In this document: positions 1-9,315 of the stretch, piece by piece | Layout of the letters: each line of letters begins with the position of its first letter | Position numbering within the stretch: position 1 is the first letter of the stretch | Assembly (NCBI RefSeq): GCF_000092505.1 | Contig: NC_014136.1 | Coordinates: 372,001 to 436,000 of the forward strand | Reading direction: 5' to 3' | DNA length: 64,000 bases | Source of the DNA: Leuconostoc kimchii IMSNU 11154 | GTDB lineage: Bacteria; Bacillota; Bacilli; Lactobacillales; Lactobacillaceae | Notes under the pieces: generated by a model | What the model was told of the DNA's origin: nothing | Databases searched by the model: none | What the model saw: only the letters and a program-made list of their open reading frames with translations | Translations under genes and position numbers: made by a program

Positions 1-1232
1 AGCTTATCTTCTGTAATATCGCCCAATATACGAATGCCTAACCCAGGGCCTGGAAATGGTTGTCGCCAAACCATTTCATGAGGCATATCGAGTGCTTCAC
101 CAAGTTCACGTACCTCATCTTTGAATAACGTATTAAGTGGCTCGATTAACTTAAATTGTAAGTCTTCTGGTAAGCCCCCAACATTATGATGTGATTTAAT
201 TGTTTGAGCAGTATCTGTTCCTGACTCAATCACATCAGTATATAAAGTGCCTTGTGCTAAGAACTCAATACCATCCAACTTTGTTGCTTCATCATTGAAC
301 ACTTGAATAAATTCATTACCAATGATTTTACGCTTTTGTTCGGGATCTGTGATACCTGCCAATTTTGACAAAAAGCGTTCTTGGGCATCCACTTTGATAA
401 TATTCAAACCAAACTGTTGCCCCATCATTTCCATAACTTGTTCAGCTTCATTTTTACGCAACAAGCCATGATCAACAAAAATAGATGTTAGTTGGCTTCC
501 TATGGCTTTATGCAATAAAACACCAACAACTGATGAATCAACACCGCCAGAAAGACCTAACAAAACTTTTTTATCACCAACAACCTCACGAATATGCGCT
601 ATTTGTTCATCTATAAACCCACTCATATCCCAATTAGCTTCAGCATGCGCAATATCGAAAACGAAATTGTGCAAAATTTGTTGACCATGTTCAGAAAGTG
701 TCGTTTCCGCATGAAATTGTACACCATACAATCGCCGTTGATCATCAGCAATGGCAGCAATCGGTGTTGCATCAGAACCACCAGCCACCACAAAGCCATC
801 CGGTAAGTTCACGACATTATCTGAGTGACTCATCAAAACCGTTTGAGAATCTGGTGTATTTGCAAGTAACAACCCAGATTTTTGCTTTTGATGCAAAATT
901 GTTTGTCCAAACTCACCATTGCCAGGATTAGCTTCGACTTTTCCACCTAAGGTTTGTGCCATTAATTGCATACCGTAGCACACACCAAGAATTGGTAGAC
1001 CAAGATCAAAGATAGCCTTATCCACTGTAAAAGCATTTGCTTCATATACAGACATTGGACCGCCAGACAGAATAATTGCTTTAGGATTATACGCTTTAAT
1101 TTCCGCTATTGTCATATTGCGAGACTTCAGCTCTGAAAAAACACCCATCTCACGTATTCGGCGGGTAATTAATTGGTTATATTGACTACCGTAGTCCAAT
1201 ACCAGGACTTTATCGGCATTTACTTCAGCCAT
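1..1232 (-). CDS. guaA: GMP synthase (glutamine-hydrolysing), 3' end cut by window
   Basis: GuaA makes GMP from XMP, ATP and glutamine, the last step of guanine nucleotide synthesis. The visible 410 codons begin [20 protein letters not shown], the usual start of the class-I glutamine amidotransferase domain; further in come the amidotransferase region, then the ATP-pyrophosphatase domain with its SGGVDSS P-loop (read from about 515-540). The C-terminal dimerisation domain continues past base 1. The ATG at 1230-1232 is preceded by AAGGAG about 9 nt upstream. It is the third gene after two IMPDH-family genes on the same strand, with only a 53-bp gap, so it is probably cotranscribed with them and shares the guanine riboswitch upstream of guaB. 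Identification is firm; only completeness is limited by the window edge. Confidence 0.95.
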   Translation of the reverse strand, partial: MAEVNADKVLVLDYGSQYNQLITRRIREMGVFSELKSRNMTIAEIKAYNPKAIILSGGPMSVYEANAFTVDKAIFDLGLPILGVCYGMQLMAQTLGGKVEANPGNGEFGQTILHQKQKSGLLLANTPDSQTVLMSHSDNVVNLPDGFVVAGGSDATPIAAIADDQRRLYGVQFHAETTLSEHGQQILHNFVFDIAHAEANWDMSGFIDEQIAHIREVVGDKKVLLGLSGGVDSSVVGVLLHKAIGSQLTSIFVDHGLLRKNEAEQVMEMMGQQFGLNIIKVDAQERFLSKLAGITDPEQKRKIIGNEFIQVFNDEATKLDGIEFLAQGTLYTDVIESGTDTAQTIKSHHNVGGLPEDLQFKLIEPLNTLFKDEVRELGEALDMPHEMVWRQPFPGPGLGIRILGDITEDK

Positions 1233-1285
1233 TGTGTTACTCTCCTTCAAATTCAAAGTAAATTTCATCTTTGTCAGAATAATTA

Positions 1286-2266
1286 TTACTTTGCATAGTT
1301 TGGTGCAATTTTAGTAATTTCAACATCATGTGGATGTGACTCACGAAGTCCATTATCAGTTATTTGAACAAATTGTGCTGTTAATTTCAAGTCTAATACG
1401 GTTGATGATCCTGTATAACCCATACCAGCTCTCAGACCACCATCTGCCTGAAAAATAGCATCATCTATAGACATATCGCCACCAGCAAATGTGCCATCTG
1501 CCTCTAAAACCTCACCCTTGAGTAGATCTGTCACTAAAACAGCGTCTGCGCCAGCTGAAATGGCTTTTACAACATCACCAGAATAGTGTACACCACCAGA
1601 TGAAATAACAGCTTTATCAAAATCAGCTGCTACTTCAGCAATAGCCATTGTAGTAGTTAAAAATGGATAGAATGTGTTATTGGGTAAATCTGAATTGACC
1701 GCGCGACCAGCAATCACTGCATCAACACCATCTTGATATAGCGCACCCGCAATACCTTGGTCTTCAACAGTACCAACCGCGATAAACACTGTTGGATAAG
1801 CTTTTCGAACATCTTTTACAATAGCATTTGTTTCTGCATCCAAATCATCTTGTAAATAAAAGAATATAGCATCTGCGCCTGCTGATACAAGCTTTTCAAC
1901 GCGTGCTTGCGCATCTGTGATCAACCAAACCTCAGCAGCAACACGAACTTTCCCAAGTGCATCCAAAAAGGCATTCGGATATTTTTCTAAGTCAACTGGC
2001 ACAGCTTTTGCAGTTTTAACAGCCAATACTTGTGCGGCTATATCTTCTTGTTCTGCAATAACGCCCAAACCACCATTCAACGCTGTAGCTGCTACGCGTT
2101 GATCCGTTGCCACACCTTGTGCCTCAGCAATGACAGGAATATTTAAAACAAAGTTCTGGGCAAGTGTTGTTGCTAAGGATACTGTATGTGGTAAAACATT
2201 TGAAGCGCCTGGTACAAGCAATACTTGATCATAACCAAGGCCATAATTTTCATTATTTTCAGGCAT
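1286..2266 (-). CDS. IMP dehydrogenase-like protein lacking the catalytic cysteine
   Basis: A 326-residue IMPDH/GMP-reductase TIM-barrel protein without CBS domains. The C-terminus keeps IMPDH signatures (GGLRAGMGY, then [14 protein letters not shown]). The segment that should hold the active-site loop (GSICTTR in the neighbouring guaB) reads [11 protein letters not shown] here, with no Cys, so normal dehydrogenase or GMP reductase chemistry is unlikely. TGGAG lies 7 nt before the ATG. It sits between guaB and guaA with 23- and 53-bp gaps, so it is part of the GMP operon. It may be a regulatory or structural paralogue, or a diverged enzyme. The reading frame is intact and well kept, which argues against a decaying pseudogene. 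Family assignment is firm; function is unknown. Confidence 0.8.
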   Translation of the reverse strand: MPENNENYGLGYDQVLLVPGASNVLPHTVSLATTLAQNFVLNIPVIAEAQGVATDQRVAATALNGGLGVIAEQEDIAAQVLAVKTAKAVPVDLEKYPNAFLDALGKVRVAAEVWLITDAQARVEKLVSAGADAIFFYLQDDLDAETNAIVKDVRKAYPTVFIAVGTVEDQGIAGALYQDGVDAVIAGRAVNSDLPNNTFYPFLTTTMAIAEVAADFDKAVISSGGVHYSGDVVKAISAGADAVLVTDLLKGEVLEADGTFAGGDMSIDDAIFQADGGLRAGMGYTGSSTVLDLKLTAQFVQITDNGLRESHPHDVEITKIAPNYAK

Positions 2267-2289
2267 ATTTTTTCTCCATTATTTTAACA

Positions 2290-3462
2290 TTAAAAGGTTG
2301 GTATGATAACTGGTTGCTTGTCTTTGGATAGCTCGGCCTCGTAATCAACCACATTGATATCGCGTACAATATAATCTTTTGATACGAGATCTGTAATTGT
2401 TTTGGCACCTATTTCAACCATATCATGACGGACTTGTGTCATGATGATGTTCAAAACATCAACCAAAGCACCCTTATATGCAACTCGTGCTTCAATACCT
2501 TCTGGTACCATTTTTTTGGCTTCATTAACCTCACCTTGGAAGTAACGATCCTTAGACCCTGCTTCCATGGCAGCGATTGATCCCATACCACGATATGTCT
2601 TGTACTTTTTTCCTTGATCTTCAAAAATAACGCCTGGTGTTTCTTCTGTGCCAGAAAACATCGAACCTAACATCACTGCATTACCACCAGCAGCAAGCGC
2701 TTTAACGATATCCTCTGGTGTCTTAGCGCCACCATCAGCAATAATTGTTTTACCACGGCGAGCAGCTTCTTTAGCTGCATCACGAACAGCTGAAATTTGT
2801 GGTACACCAATACCTGCAACAACACGCGTTGTGCAAATTGATCCCGGTCCAATACCTATTTTAACAACGTCAGCACCAGCATCATATAATGCTGCCGCGC
2901 CATCGGTTGTTGCAATATTACCAGCAATAATATTTAAATCTGGAAATGCTTCCCGTACTTCTGACACCTTACGTAACACACCTTCAGAATGACCATGTGC
3001 AGAATCCAAAACAATTGCATCAACACCTGTCGCAACCATAGCTGCCACACGCTTAACAGTATCAGAAGTTACACCTACTGCGCCTGCGACTAACAAACGT
3101 CCTTGTTCATCCACTGCAGCATTCGGGTAATTATCAGCATCCCATGTAGCTGTCTTAACGGTCTTAATCTCATCTGCTTGCTCTGCAATGGTCATATTTT
3201 TATGAACGACACCCAAGCCGCCAAGCTTAGCCAACTCTATGGCAAAACGTGATTCCGTCACTGTATCCATCGCAGCTGAGAGTAATGGTAACTTCAATTT
3301 CAAAGTTGGTGTGAGCACTGTTTCAACGTGTAACTCATTATTTTCAACATGATCAATTTGGTCATGTACTAACTTGACATCGTCAAATGTTAAGCCCATT
3401 TTTGCAAATTTATTGCGCGAGCTAAACTTAGGTTTTTCATCATCTATGAAAAATTTTTGCAT
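2290..3462 (-). CDS. guaB: IMP dehydrogenase, CBS-less form
   Basis: Oxidises IMP to XMP with NAD, the committed step to GMP. The 390-residue protein has the beta/alpha barrel with the Cys loop GIGPGSICTTR (Cys near residue 210) and the phosphate-binding ADGGAKTPEDI segment. The two CBS domains usually inserted near residues 95-220 are replaced by a short linker (about residues 100-125), so the protein is about 100 residues shorter than the common form. I start at ATG 3460-3462 because GGAGG lies 6 nt upstream; an in-frame start ten codons earlier has no such site. The C-terminus lacks the SHPHDV..TKE..NY tail of classic IMPDH, while the paralogue next door retains that tail. First gene of the operon, behind a guanine riboswitch. 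Confidence 0.93.
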   Translation of the reverse strand: MQKFFIDDEKPKFSSRNKFAKMGLTFDDVKLVHDQIDHVENNELHVETVLTPTLKLKLPLLSAAMDTVTESRFAIELAKLGGLGVVHKNMTIAEQADEIKTVKTATWDADNYPNAAVDEQGRLLVAGAVGVTSDTVKRVAAMVATGVDAIVLDSAHGHSEGVLRKVSEVREAFPDLNIIAGNIATTDGAAALYDAGADVVKIGIGPGSICTTRVVAGIGVPQISAVRDAAKEAARRGKTIIADGGAKTPEDIVKALAAGGNAVMLGSMFSGTEETPGVIFEDQGKKYKTYRGMGSIAAMEAGSKDRYFQGEVNEAKKMVPEGIEARVAYKGALVDVLNIIMTQVRHDMVEIGAKTITDLVSKDYIVRDINVVDYEAELSKDKQPVIIPTF

Positions 3463-3577
3463 GAGATCCTCCATTATTAAACGTATGAACATTGTTTTAT
3501 TGTGCCATACTTGTTGTCTAGTAGCCTTTTTGTTAACACCATTGTCAACAGATCCGCCGTCATATCATTTTTGGTAC

Positions 3578-3613
3578 AAAAAAAGCATCTGGGATACACA
3601 GATCCACAAATGC
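3578..3613 (-). terminator. Intrinsic terminator of the guaB riboswitch
   Basis: On the minus strand a GC-containing stem (3585-3613, 11 bp with one bulged T) is followed by seven T. Its 5' arm contains CATTTG, complementary to the CAAATG that forms the 3' side of the aptamer P1 helix. Closing P1 with ligand therefore frees the terminator; without ligand the P1 3' strand can act as antiterminator. Confidence 0.8.
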
Positions 3614-3640
3614 ACGAATAATATCACTTTGATATTTTCT

Positions 3641-3720
3641 GACATTTGCGAATAGTCACGACTTTTGGGACGTGGTAGAAACTGCTGGCCATTTTCCAGC
3701 GATATATCTGCAAACAAATG
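3641..3720 (-). promoter_or_regulatory. Guanine-class purine riboswitch aptamer
   Basis: The minus strand shows the purine riboswitch core in order: P2 GCTGG/CCAGC capped by a loop containing ATGG, the invariant J2/3 segment GTTTCTACC, a P3 hairpin whose loop starts CCCAAAA (able to kiss the GG of the P2 loop), and J3/1 TGACTATT. The C in GACTA is the specificity base that pairs with guanine (adenine types carry T). P1 is formed by the flanks including CATTTG and CAAATG. It precedes a terminator and guaB, so guanine is predicted to switch off GMP synthesis. Confidence 0.82.
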
Positions 3721-3737
3721 ATTTAGTTGTTGGTATA

Positions 3738-3766
3738 ACTTTAACGGTTTTTATGAGAAAAATCAA
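3738..3766 (-). promoter_or_regulatory. Sigma-A promoter of the guaB operon
   Basis: TTGATT (3761-3766), 17-bp spacer, TAAAGT (3738-3743) on the minus strand, placed just upstream of the riboswitch aptamer. Confidence 0.6.
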
Positions 3767-3861
3767 CCCTTAATTATTTAGTTTAAAATCATAACAATGA
3801 CTCACATGAATTATTATCTACTGCATCTAAAACACACGCGAGCTAGACACAATAATCATAT

Positions 3862-3888
3862 AAAAAGCCAGACATTAACTGTCTGGCT
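3862..3888 (-). terminator. Terminator after htpX
   Basis: Perfect 8-bp stem AGCCAGAC/GTCTGGCT with a 7-nt loop followed by T-rich sequence on the minus strand, just past the htpX stop codon. Confidence 0.8.
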
Positions 3889-3893
3889 TAACT

Positions 3894-4787
3894 TTACATT
3901 TTTTCTAAACGTAAAATACGTTCTTCAATCGGTGGATGTGTCTCAAATAAGTGGGTTTTCTTTTTTAGAGGATTACTAATATATAAGGCAGCTGACGATG
4001 GATCGACATCAGCCATTGGTTTTGCCGACCCTAGCTTACGTAACGCAGAAATCAGTTCTTGTGGATTTCTGGTTAACTCAACACTACCCGCATCCGCAAG
4101 ATACTCACGATTGCGTGAAATAGCCATTTGAATGACACCTGCAAGTAATGGTGCCAGTGCCATGACTAAAATTGAAAAAATCAACAAAACAACTTGTAGC
4201 CCGCCACTATTATTATCTCGATCATTACGATTGCGATTCCCACCACCAAAAAACCACCAATTACTACCGAGATTTGTTAACAGTGTAATAGCCGCCATTA
4301 ACGCTAATGCAATGGTCGAAATACGAATATCATAATTTCGGACATGGCTTATTTCATGACCAATCACACCTTCTAGTTCATGACGATCCATTATTTCCAG
4401 CAACCCAGTTGTTGCAGCAACGGCTGCGTTTTTAGGACTATTTCCAGTTGCAAACGCATTTGGACTTGCATCCTGAATCACAAATACGCGTGGCATAGGT
4501 ACCTGCGCAACCATAGCCATATCCTCAACGGTATGCCACAATTCCGGTGCTTGATCTGCCTGTGTAATTTCTTTACCATGATTCATTGCCATCACAACAT
4601 TTGTTGAATTACTAATCATAATAAAAGTGTAGACACCACCGATAATTAAAGCACCAATAACCCCATACTCCAAAGAGCCAAGTAATAAATAACCTACTGC
4701 AGCGCCAACAATGCCCACTAAAATAAGGAAGCCAACCAATAGCACAATCGTTCGACGCTTATTTGATTGTATTTGTTCAAATAACAT
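3894..4787 (-). CDS. htpX: HtpX-type membrane zinc metalloprotease (M48)
   Basis: Membrane-bound protease of the M48 family, generally involved in quality control of membrane proteins. 297 residues: two membrane segments near residues 13-35 and 38-58, then the zinc motif HEISH at about 144-148, and two more hydrophobic stretches near 160-180 and 200-222, as expected for HtpX. Its ATG overlaps the stop codon of lemA by one base (TAATG), so translation is probably coupled; no good SD lies close to it. The lemA-htpX pairing is common in lactic acid bacteria. Start and family are well supported. Confidence 0.92.
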   Translation of the reverse strand: MLFEQIQSNKRRTIVLLVGFLILVGIVGAAVGYLLLGSLEYGVIGALIIGGVYTFIMISNSTNVVMAMNHGKEITQADQAPELWHTVEDMAMVAQVPMPRVFVIQDASPNAFATGNSPKNAAVAATTGLLEIMDRHELEGVIGHEISHVRNYDIRISTIALALMAAITLLTNLGSNWWFFGGGNRNRNDRDNNSGGLQVVLLIFSILVMALAPLLAGVIQMAISRNREYLADAGSVELTRNPQELISALRKLGSAKPMADVDPSSAALYISNPLKKKTHLFETHPPIEERILRLEKM

Positions 4788-5335
4788 TAAAATTTAACCG
4801 TTGGTACTTCCTTTTCATTTTCCGGTACAGCAATAAATTCACTTGGCTTAAAATGGTGCACGCCAGCAATAATATTACTAGGAAATGATTGTAATTTCGT
4901 ATTATATCCTGCAGTTGTTGTGTTAAATAATTGACGTGAATAGGCAATTTTGTTCTCTGTGTTTGTTAATTCTTCTTGTAACTTTGTAAAGTTAGCACTA
5001 GCCTTTAAATCTGGATACGCTTCTGCAACGGCAAACAGGTGTGTCAACGCACCTGTTAGTTGATCAGAAGCAGCCATTGTTTCAGCTGGTCCCTTCGCAC
5101 TATTCACATGTGTTCTTGCATCTGTGACCGCTTGTAGCGTTGACTTTTCGAAGTCAGCATAACCTTTAACTGTGTTCACAAGGTTTGGAATTAAATCATT
5201 TCGACGCTTCAATTGTACGTCAATTTGACTCCACGATTCTTGTGTTTGCATACGATACTTGACCAAGCTGTTGTAAATGCTAATCCAAATAATCGCCACG
5301 ATTACGACTACCACGACAATAATAATTAATGCCAT
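4787..5335 (-). CDS. lemA: LemA family membrane protein
   Basis: A 182-residue protein of the LemA family, function not settled. It has an N-terminal membrane helix (about residues 3-20), then a long helical domain ([27 protein letters not shown]) and a conserved end region ([12 protein letters not shown]). Topology predicts a short outside N-terminus. It overlaps htpX by one base, which implies a joint role; in other bacteria LemA proteins are also found next to TPM or protease genes. An AGTAGG-like SD precedes the ATG. Confidence 0.9.
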   Translation of the reverse strand: MALIIIVVVVVIVAIIWISIYNSLVKYRMQTQESWSQIDVQLKRRNDLIPNLVNTVKGYADFEKSTLQAVTDARTHVNSAKGPAETMAASDQLTGALTHLFAVAEAYPDLKASANFTKLQEELTNTENKIAYSRQLFNTTTAGYNTKLQSFPSNIIAGVHHFKPSEFIAVPENEKEVPTVKF

Positions 5336-5409
5336 ATGTTTTGCCTACTTTCTTTTATTAACCCTTAATTTTCTCGACATTTTGGTGTTCATTAGATGTT
5401 GTCAGGCAC

Positions 5410-6327
5410 CTAATCAACAAAGACCTCCCGCTTATCCTTTAAGCCAACCATTTTGAAATGATCATCGTACCATTGATAAAAAAATGGCAACTGCTGAAAT
5501 AAAGTATAGATGGTAACCGCTTTGTTACTATCTATAATATCATATGTCCACTGTTCATGACCATTGTTTGTGGAATGTTGCGTCAATTGTAACCTGATCT
5601 CTCCGATTTCAATTTCAACCCCTATGACCTCATCTTTGATGCGTTTTAAAATAAATTGCTGTTTAACTGCTTCAACAAACAAGCTATCCAACAAGCTGTT
5701 TGATAAGCCTTCTTGACTCATTTTTAGGTTGGTTTGTTCAAACTGTGATAATCCTGGCAACATTAAATCATAAGATTCTTCTGAAAATTGCGCAGCGATT
5801 GCCGTTAACCTTTTTTGGAAGCTAGCTAAGGCATTAACACCAGCTAATTGAATGGCGTCTGTTTGCACGAGTTTGGCAAATTGTTGTGTATCGAGATAAA
5901 AACGTTTCTGAGCGATATCCCAATAGAGTACTCTTAAATTTTGTGCCGTTTCTTCTAAATAATAACCACCTGCAGCAAGGGGGGCTTTCATAAAACGAAA
6001 TGAGGCATTAGGCCACTCTGAAAAATGTAATTCAACCACTTTTTGTCCATTAGGTAAGGACACATCAGTTTGCGATAAAGATGCCCATGTTGCAAATTTT
6101 GCAAACGCTATGGTAACCCAATGTGTACTTGGAAACCAATAATCATTGGCAATACGAACCATCTGCGACTGATGACTATCAAAAGCCAAAATTTTCTGCA
6201 AAATATCTAGTGATTCTGCCATGCTCTGTGTTTGGTCCAATGCTTTAATAAGTGATTGCCAACCCTCAAACAAATTCAAATCTTTTTTTAATTGCTCACT
6301 ATAGTTTTGTATATTAAAATCATCCAT
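5410..6327 (-). CDS. Uncharacterised 305-aa protein
   Basis: I do not recognise this protein. It is soluble by eye (no membrane segment or signal peptide), mixed alpha/beta, rich in Gln and aromatic residues, with a short N-terminal helix and a central tract FVEAVKQQFILKRIKDEVIG. It starts 3 nt after the stop of the upstream gene at 6331, so the two are almost certainly cotranslated and may form one functional unit. No strong SD of its own is visible. It lies upstream of lemA-htpX on the same strand with a 74-bp gap. Intact frame and tight coupling support a real gene. Confidence 0.7.
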   Translation of the reverse strand: MDDFNIQNYSEQLKKDLNLFEGWQSLIKALDQTQSMAESLDILQKILAFDSHQSQMVRIANDYWFPSTHWVTIAFAKFATWASLSQTDVSLPNGQKVVELHFSEWPNASFRFMKAPLAAGGYYLEETAQNLRVLYWDIAQKRFYLDTQQFAKLVQTDAIQLAGVNALASFQKRLTAIAAQFSEESYDLMLPGLSQFEQTNLKMSQEGLSNSLLDSLFVEAVKQQFILKRIKDEVIGVEIEIGEIRLQLTQHSTNNGHEQWTYDIIDSNKAVTIYTLFQQLPFFYQWYDDHFKMVGLKDKREVFVD

Positions 6328-6330
6328 ACG

Positions 6331-7182
6331 CTATTTTTGACCTAAATGTGTCATATACGTGACATATATATTATCTAACTGTGCTGTAAAGGTTGCGACA
6401 TCTTCATACTGTTCTAAAATGGCTTGTAATTCCAGATGACGTAAGGCATCTTCTTTTTCGAGTACTAATAATTCCTCCTGTTGGTCGATCAATTTTTGTT
6501 GTACTTCAGGTACCCGCTTCTGTGTTGCCACTAACAAATCACGTTTTTTAGTTAGTGCTTCCCGTGTCGCTTTATCAGAACGACCAAATAATCCCGACTT
6601 ATTTGCTGTAATCTCTTCTAATTGGTCTTCAATAACTTTAAGTTCAAGTGATCGTTTTGTATCGTCATCTAAAAACACCTTTAGCCCTGTTATAATTTGA
6701 GTTAATTCGGCAATTTTTGACTGATTAAGTGTTTCTCCTTTAGGTAGTTCAGAGGTAGTTGTTAACTCTGATATCAAAATATTATCTACTTTTAAAGTGA
6801 CTGAAAGTATATTTAGTGTGCCTAATTGACGATGATCCCACCAATCACCAATATAGATACGATAACTTTCTGGCTCATCTACCACGGCCTCATATGTCAA
6901 AAAATCAAATTGTGTCACGATATAGGACAGTAACTCAGGTGCTAAATATGTCGCAATGTCTTGTTGTATATCAGAAACCAAAAAAGCTTGTTGATTATTA
7001 GGACTTGAATCGCTGATTTTTAAAATCAGTTGTTCAAATTTTTTTGAATCAAGTAATTGATAAACCTGTAATGACCGATTACCTGTAATCGCTGATTGTA
7101 GTTGATTCAAATATAGAATTTTTTTATCGAGCTGATTCACAAGTTCTGGATTCAATATTGTTTGTGTATCTTGATTTGTCAT
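6331..7182 (-). CDS. Uncharacterised 283-aa coiled-coil protein
   Basis: Not recognised. The N-terminal two thirds look globular; from about residue 195 to the end there is a charged heptad-like stretch (EDQLEEITANKSGLFGRSDK, later QQKLIDQQEELLVLEKED), predicted to form coiled coil. I start at ATG 7180-7182 because GGAG lies about 9 nt upstream; an in-frame codon 13 residues earlier has no SD. The next gene begins 3 nt after its stop, which suggests a two-protein complex. There is no membrane segment. Confidence 0.7.
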   Translation of the reverse strand: MTNQDTQTILNPELVNQLDKKILYLNQLQSAITGNRSLQVYQLLDSKKFEQLILKISDSSPNNQQAFLVSDIQQDIATYLAPELLSYIVTQFDFLTYEAVVDEPESYRIYIGDWWDHRQLGTLNILSVTLKVDNILISELTTTSELPKGETLNQSKIAELTQIITGLKVFLDDDTKRSLELKVIEDQLEEITANKSGLFGRSDKATREALTKKRDLLVATQKRVPEVQQKLIDQQEELLVLEKEDALRHLELQAILEQYEDVATFTAQLDNIYVTYMTHLGQK

Positions 7183-7280
7183 ATCTGCATCTCCATTTAG
7201 CACAAAACTTATTTTTAGCATACACCAACTTTGGAAATAAGCATACCCTATTAACTATTCTTTATCTACTTCATTTAAAA

Positions 7281-7310
7281 AGACAGAAAAAGCGATGATT
7301 AATCATCGCT
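7281..7310 (-). terminator. Terminator overlapping the flippase stop codon
   Basis: Palindrome AGCGATGATT/AATCATCGCT at 7291-7310 followed on the minus strand by TTTT-rich sequence. The TGA stop of the flippase gene (7303-7305) lies inside the hairpin. Confidence 0.7.
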
Positions 7311-9249
7311 TTGGTCGTAATTTTTGTGGTACATAACTTATTTTGCTACCTAATAAGTCATCCCCAAATCCCATACGTAAGTATAACAAGATCACGACAA
7401 TACCACCCACACCGGCACTCAGTAATGATGTAATCGTAACAGATATTTTTGTATCAACTGGGAAAACAAAATTCCCAAATATAAACACAACTAAGTAAGC
7501 TATAATCGCCATAATCACAGCACCAATAAACAACTGCCATAATTCCTTCTCGACTGATGTAAGCGATACGCCATAGGCTTTTTTTAAGAAGTCTAACATG
7601 TACGCAATTGCTATTGCCATACCAACCATGCTAGCCATTAAAGCGCCCATGCCTTCAAAATAACGAACTAATGGTACCTGTAAAGCTATTTTAACTAACA
7701 TACCAAACACAAAAGATTTTATCACAATAGATACTTCCGACAAAGCTTGTAGCACAAACGCTAATAACATAAATAGACTAAAAGCAATAGCCAGTATTGT
7801 TGAGTATTGTAACAAATAAATACCTTCTTGGTTTGAAACATCGATTGGATAAAACATTTTATAAAGCGGTCCAGCAATTGCAAACATGCCAAGTGTGCTT
7901 GGCAACATCACAAGCGCAAACAATTTAATAACCTGCTTCAATTGTTCTTGAATGTTTTCACGTGTCAGTGTTGCTTTTTTACCTGACAACATAGGTAATA
8001 TTGTTGCCGCTATACTCGTTGAAAAAGGCACAATAATCATGATCAGTTTATTTGGATTAGCACTAAATAACGCAAATTGTGTTTGTAATTGCGCGTTCGT
8101 ATTAGCGAAAAAATGTGCCATAATGTCAAAATAAGTATATTGGTCAACTAGCTGGAACAAAGTGATCGCTGAACCAATGATAATAAATGGCCATGATTCT
8201 TTTAAAATATTAAAAATCAACCGCAACGTTGGCGTTTGTTCCTCTGGCGCAACTTGAGGTAGAGCACTTGATAGAAAGACATGACGATACCTTAGCCAAC
8301 CCCAGATCAGCACGAGCATACTAAATATGGCACCAATAAACGCAGCAAAAGTAGATTGCACAACAACGCCGCTCCAATTACCTGGATTAGCTTTTAAAAT
8401 AATCACTGCAGTGACCAACATATAAATAACACGTGCAATTTGTTCCACAACTTGAGACAACGCTGAAATACTCATTAGTTGGTAACCTTGAAACACACCA
8501 CGAAGCATTGACATAACTGGGAAAATTGCCACTGCTGGTGCTAACGAATGCAAAACAGGTACAAAATTAGCATTGCCCATGGAAAGCACTGGCGTAAGCA
8601 CGTAAATAGCAGTACCAAATACAATTCCTAAAAATACACCTAGCCACATTGATTGACGGATTAACTGGCGCGATTGATAAACATTTTGACGTGCATTATA
8701 CTCGGCCACCAATTTTGATATTGCCGAAGGGACACCAAATGTAGCAATAGCTAAAAATATAGCATATATCGTGTACCCTTGCGTAAACAAACCATTGGCA
8801 CGATTGGAGTTAGATCCTAATAATGCCATCCAAGGTACAATATAAACAGCGCCTAAAATGCGCGATAACATGTTACCAGCTGATAACCAAGCAGAACCCT
8901 TTACTAATGTTGCTTGTGAATCATTCTTCACCTGCTCAGATGATGCCTCATTTTTGGGTAACACATCTGCGTCAAAGGGATCGGATATCGATTTCTGCTT
9001 CAAGTTTGGCTTTTTCTGGCCTATTTTTTGACGAGACCTTTCATTTTTTGCTTTAATTACTGCAATTTGTTGAGCGCTTGGTTCTTGAGCACGATTATCT
9101 TGCTCCGGTTGCATCTGCTGCTTCTGCTGTACGCGTTGCCGTGCTCGTGCTAGTATTTCCTCTGCACTTAATATTTGACCGTCAACATTAACTTTGTCGA
9201 CATGTTGTCCACGCATTTTCAGATCATCTGGATGTTGTTCACCCGCCAT
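7303..9249 (-). CDS. MurJ/SpoVB-type lipid flippase with long cytoplasmic N-terminus
   Basis: Polytopic MOP-superfamily exporter (polysaccharide transporter/MurJ-like, often annotated YtgP in lactic acid bacteria), expected to flip lipid-linked wall precursors. About 14 hydrophobic segments fill residues 120-640, starting with GSAWLSAGNMLSRILGAVYI. The first ~115 residues are hydrophilic, Gln/Lys-rich and probably cytoplasmic, an extension not needed for transport. GAGGAG precedes the ATG at 7-nt spacing. It is a single gene with its own terminator. Flippase class is clear; the exact substrate (lipid II or another undecaprenyl-linked unit) is inferred. Confidence 0.8.
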   Translation of the reverse strand: MAGEQHPDDLKMRGQHVDKVNVDGQILSAEEILARARQRVQQKQQMQPEQDNRAQEPSAQQIAVIKAKNERSRQKIGQKKPNLKQKSISDPFDADVLPKNEASSEQVKNDSQATLVKGSAWLSAGNMLSRILGAVYIVPWMALLGSNSNRANGLFTQGYTIYAIFLAIATFGVPSAISKLVAEYNARQNVYQSRQLIRQSMWLGVFLGIVFGTAIYVLTPVLSMGNANFVPVLHSLAPAVAIFPVMSMLRGVFQGYQLMSISALSQVVEQIARVIYMLVTAVIILKANPGNWSGVVVQSTFAAFIGAIFSMLVLIWGWLRYRHVFLSSALPQVAPEEQTPTLRLIFNILKESWPFIIIGSAITLFQLVDQYTYFDIMAHFFANTNAQLQTQFALFSANPNKLIMIIVPFSTSIAATILPMLSGKKATLTRENIQEQLKQVIKLFALVMLPSTLGMFAIAGPLYKMFYPIDVSNQEGIYLLQYSTILAIAFSLFMLLAFVLQALSEVSIVIKSFVFGMLVKIALQVPLVRYFEGMGALMASMVGMAIAIAYMLDFLKKAYGVSLTSVEKELWQLFIGAVIMAIIAYLVVFIFGNFVFPVDTKISVTITSLLSAGVGGIVVILLYLRMGFGDDLLGSKISYVPQKLRPKR

Positions 9250-9315
9250 TTGTGTACTCCTCTTAACTTATGTACGCTGGCATACACCAGCTTATTAGTC
9301 CTTTAAAGATTAATT

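Noticed and set aside
2648..2992. 114-codon plus-strand ORF
   Set aside because: Lies entirely antisense to guaB, has no SD and low-complexity Pro/Ala/Thr composition typical of a shadow frame.
3641..3720. Adenine riboswitch
   Set aside because: The specificity position is C (GACTA), which indicates guanine; adenine types have T.
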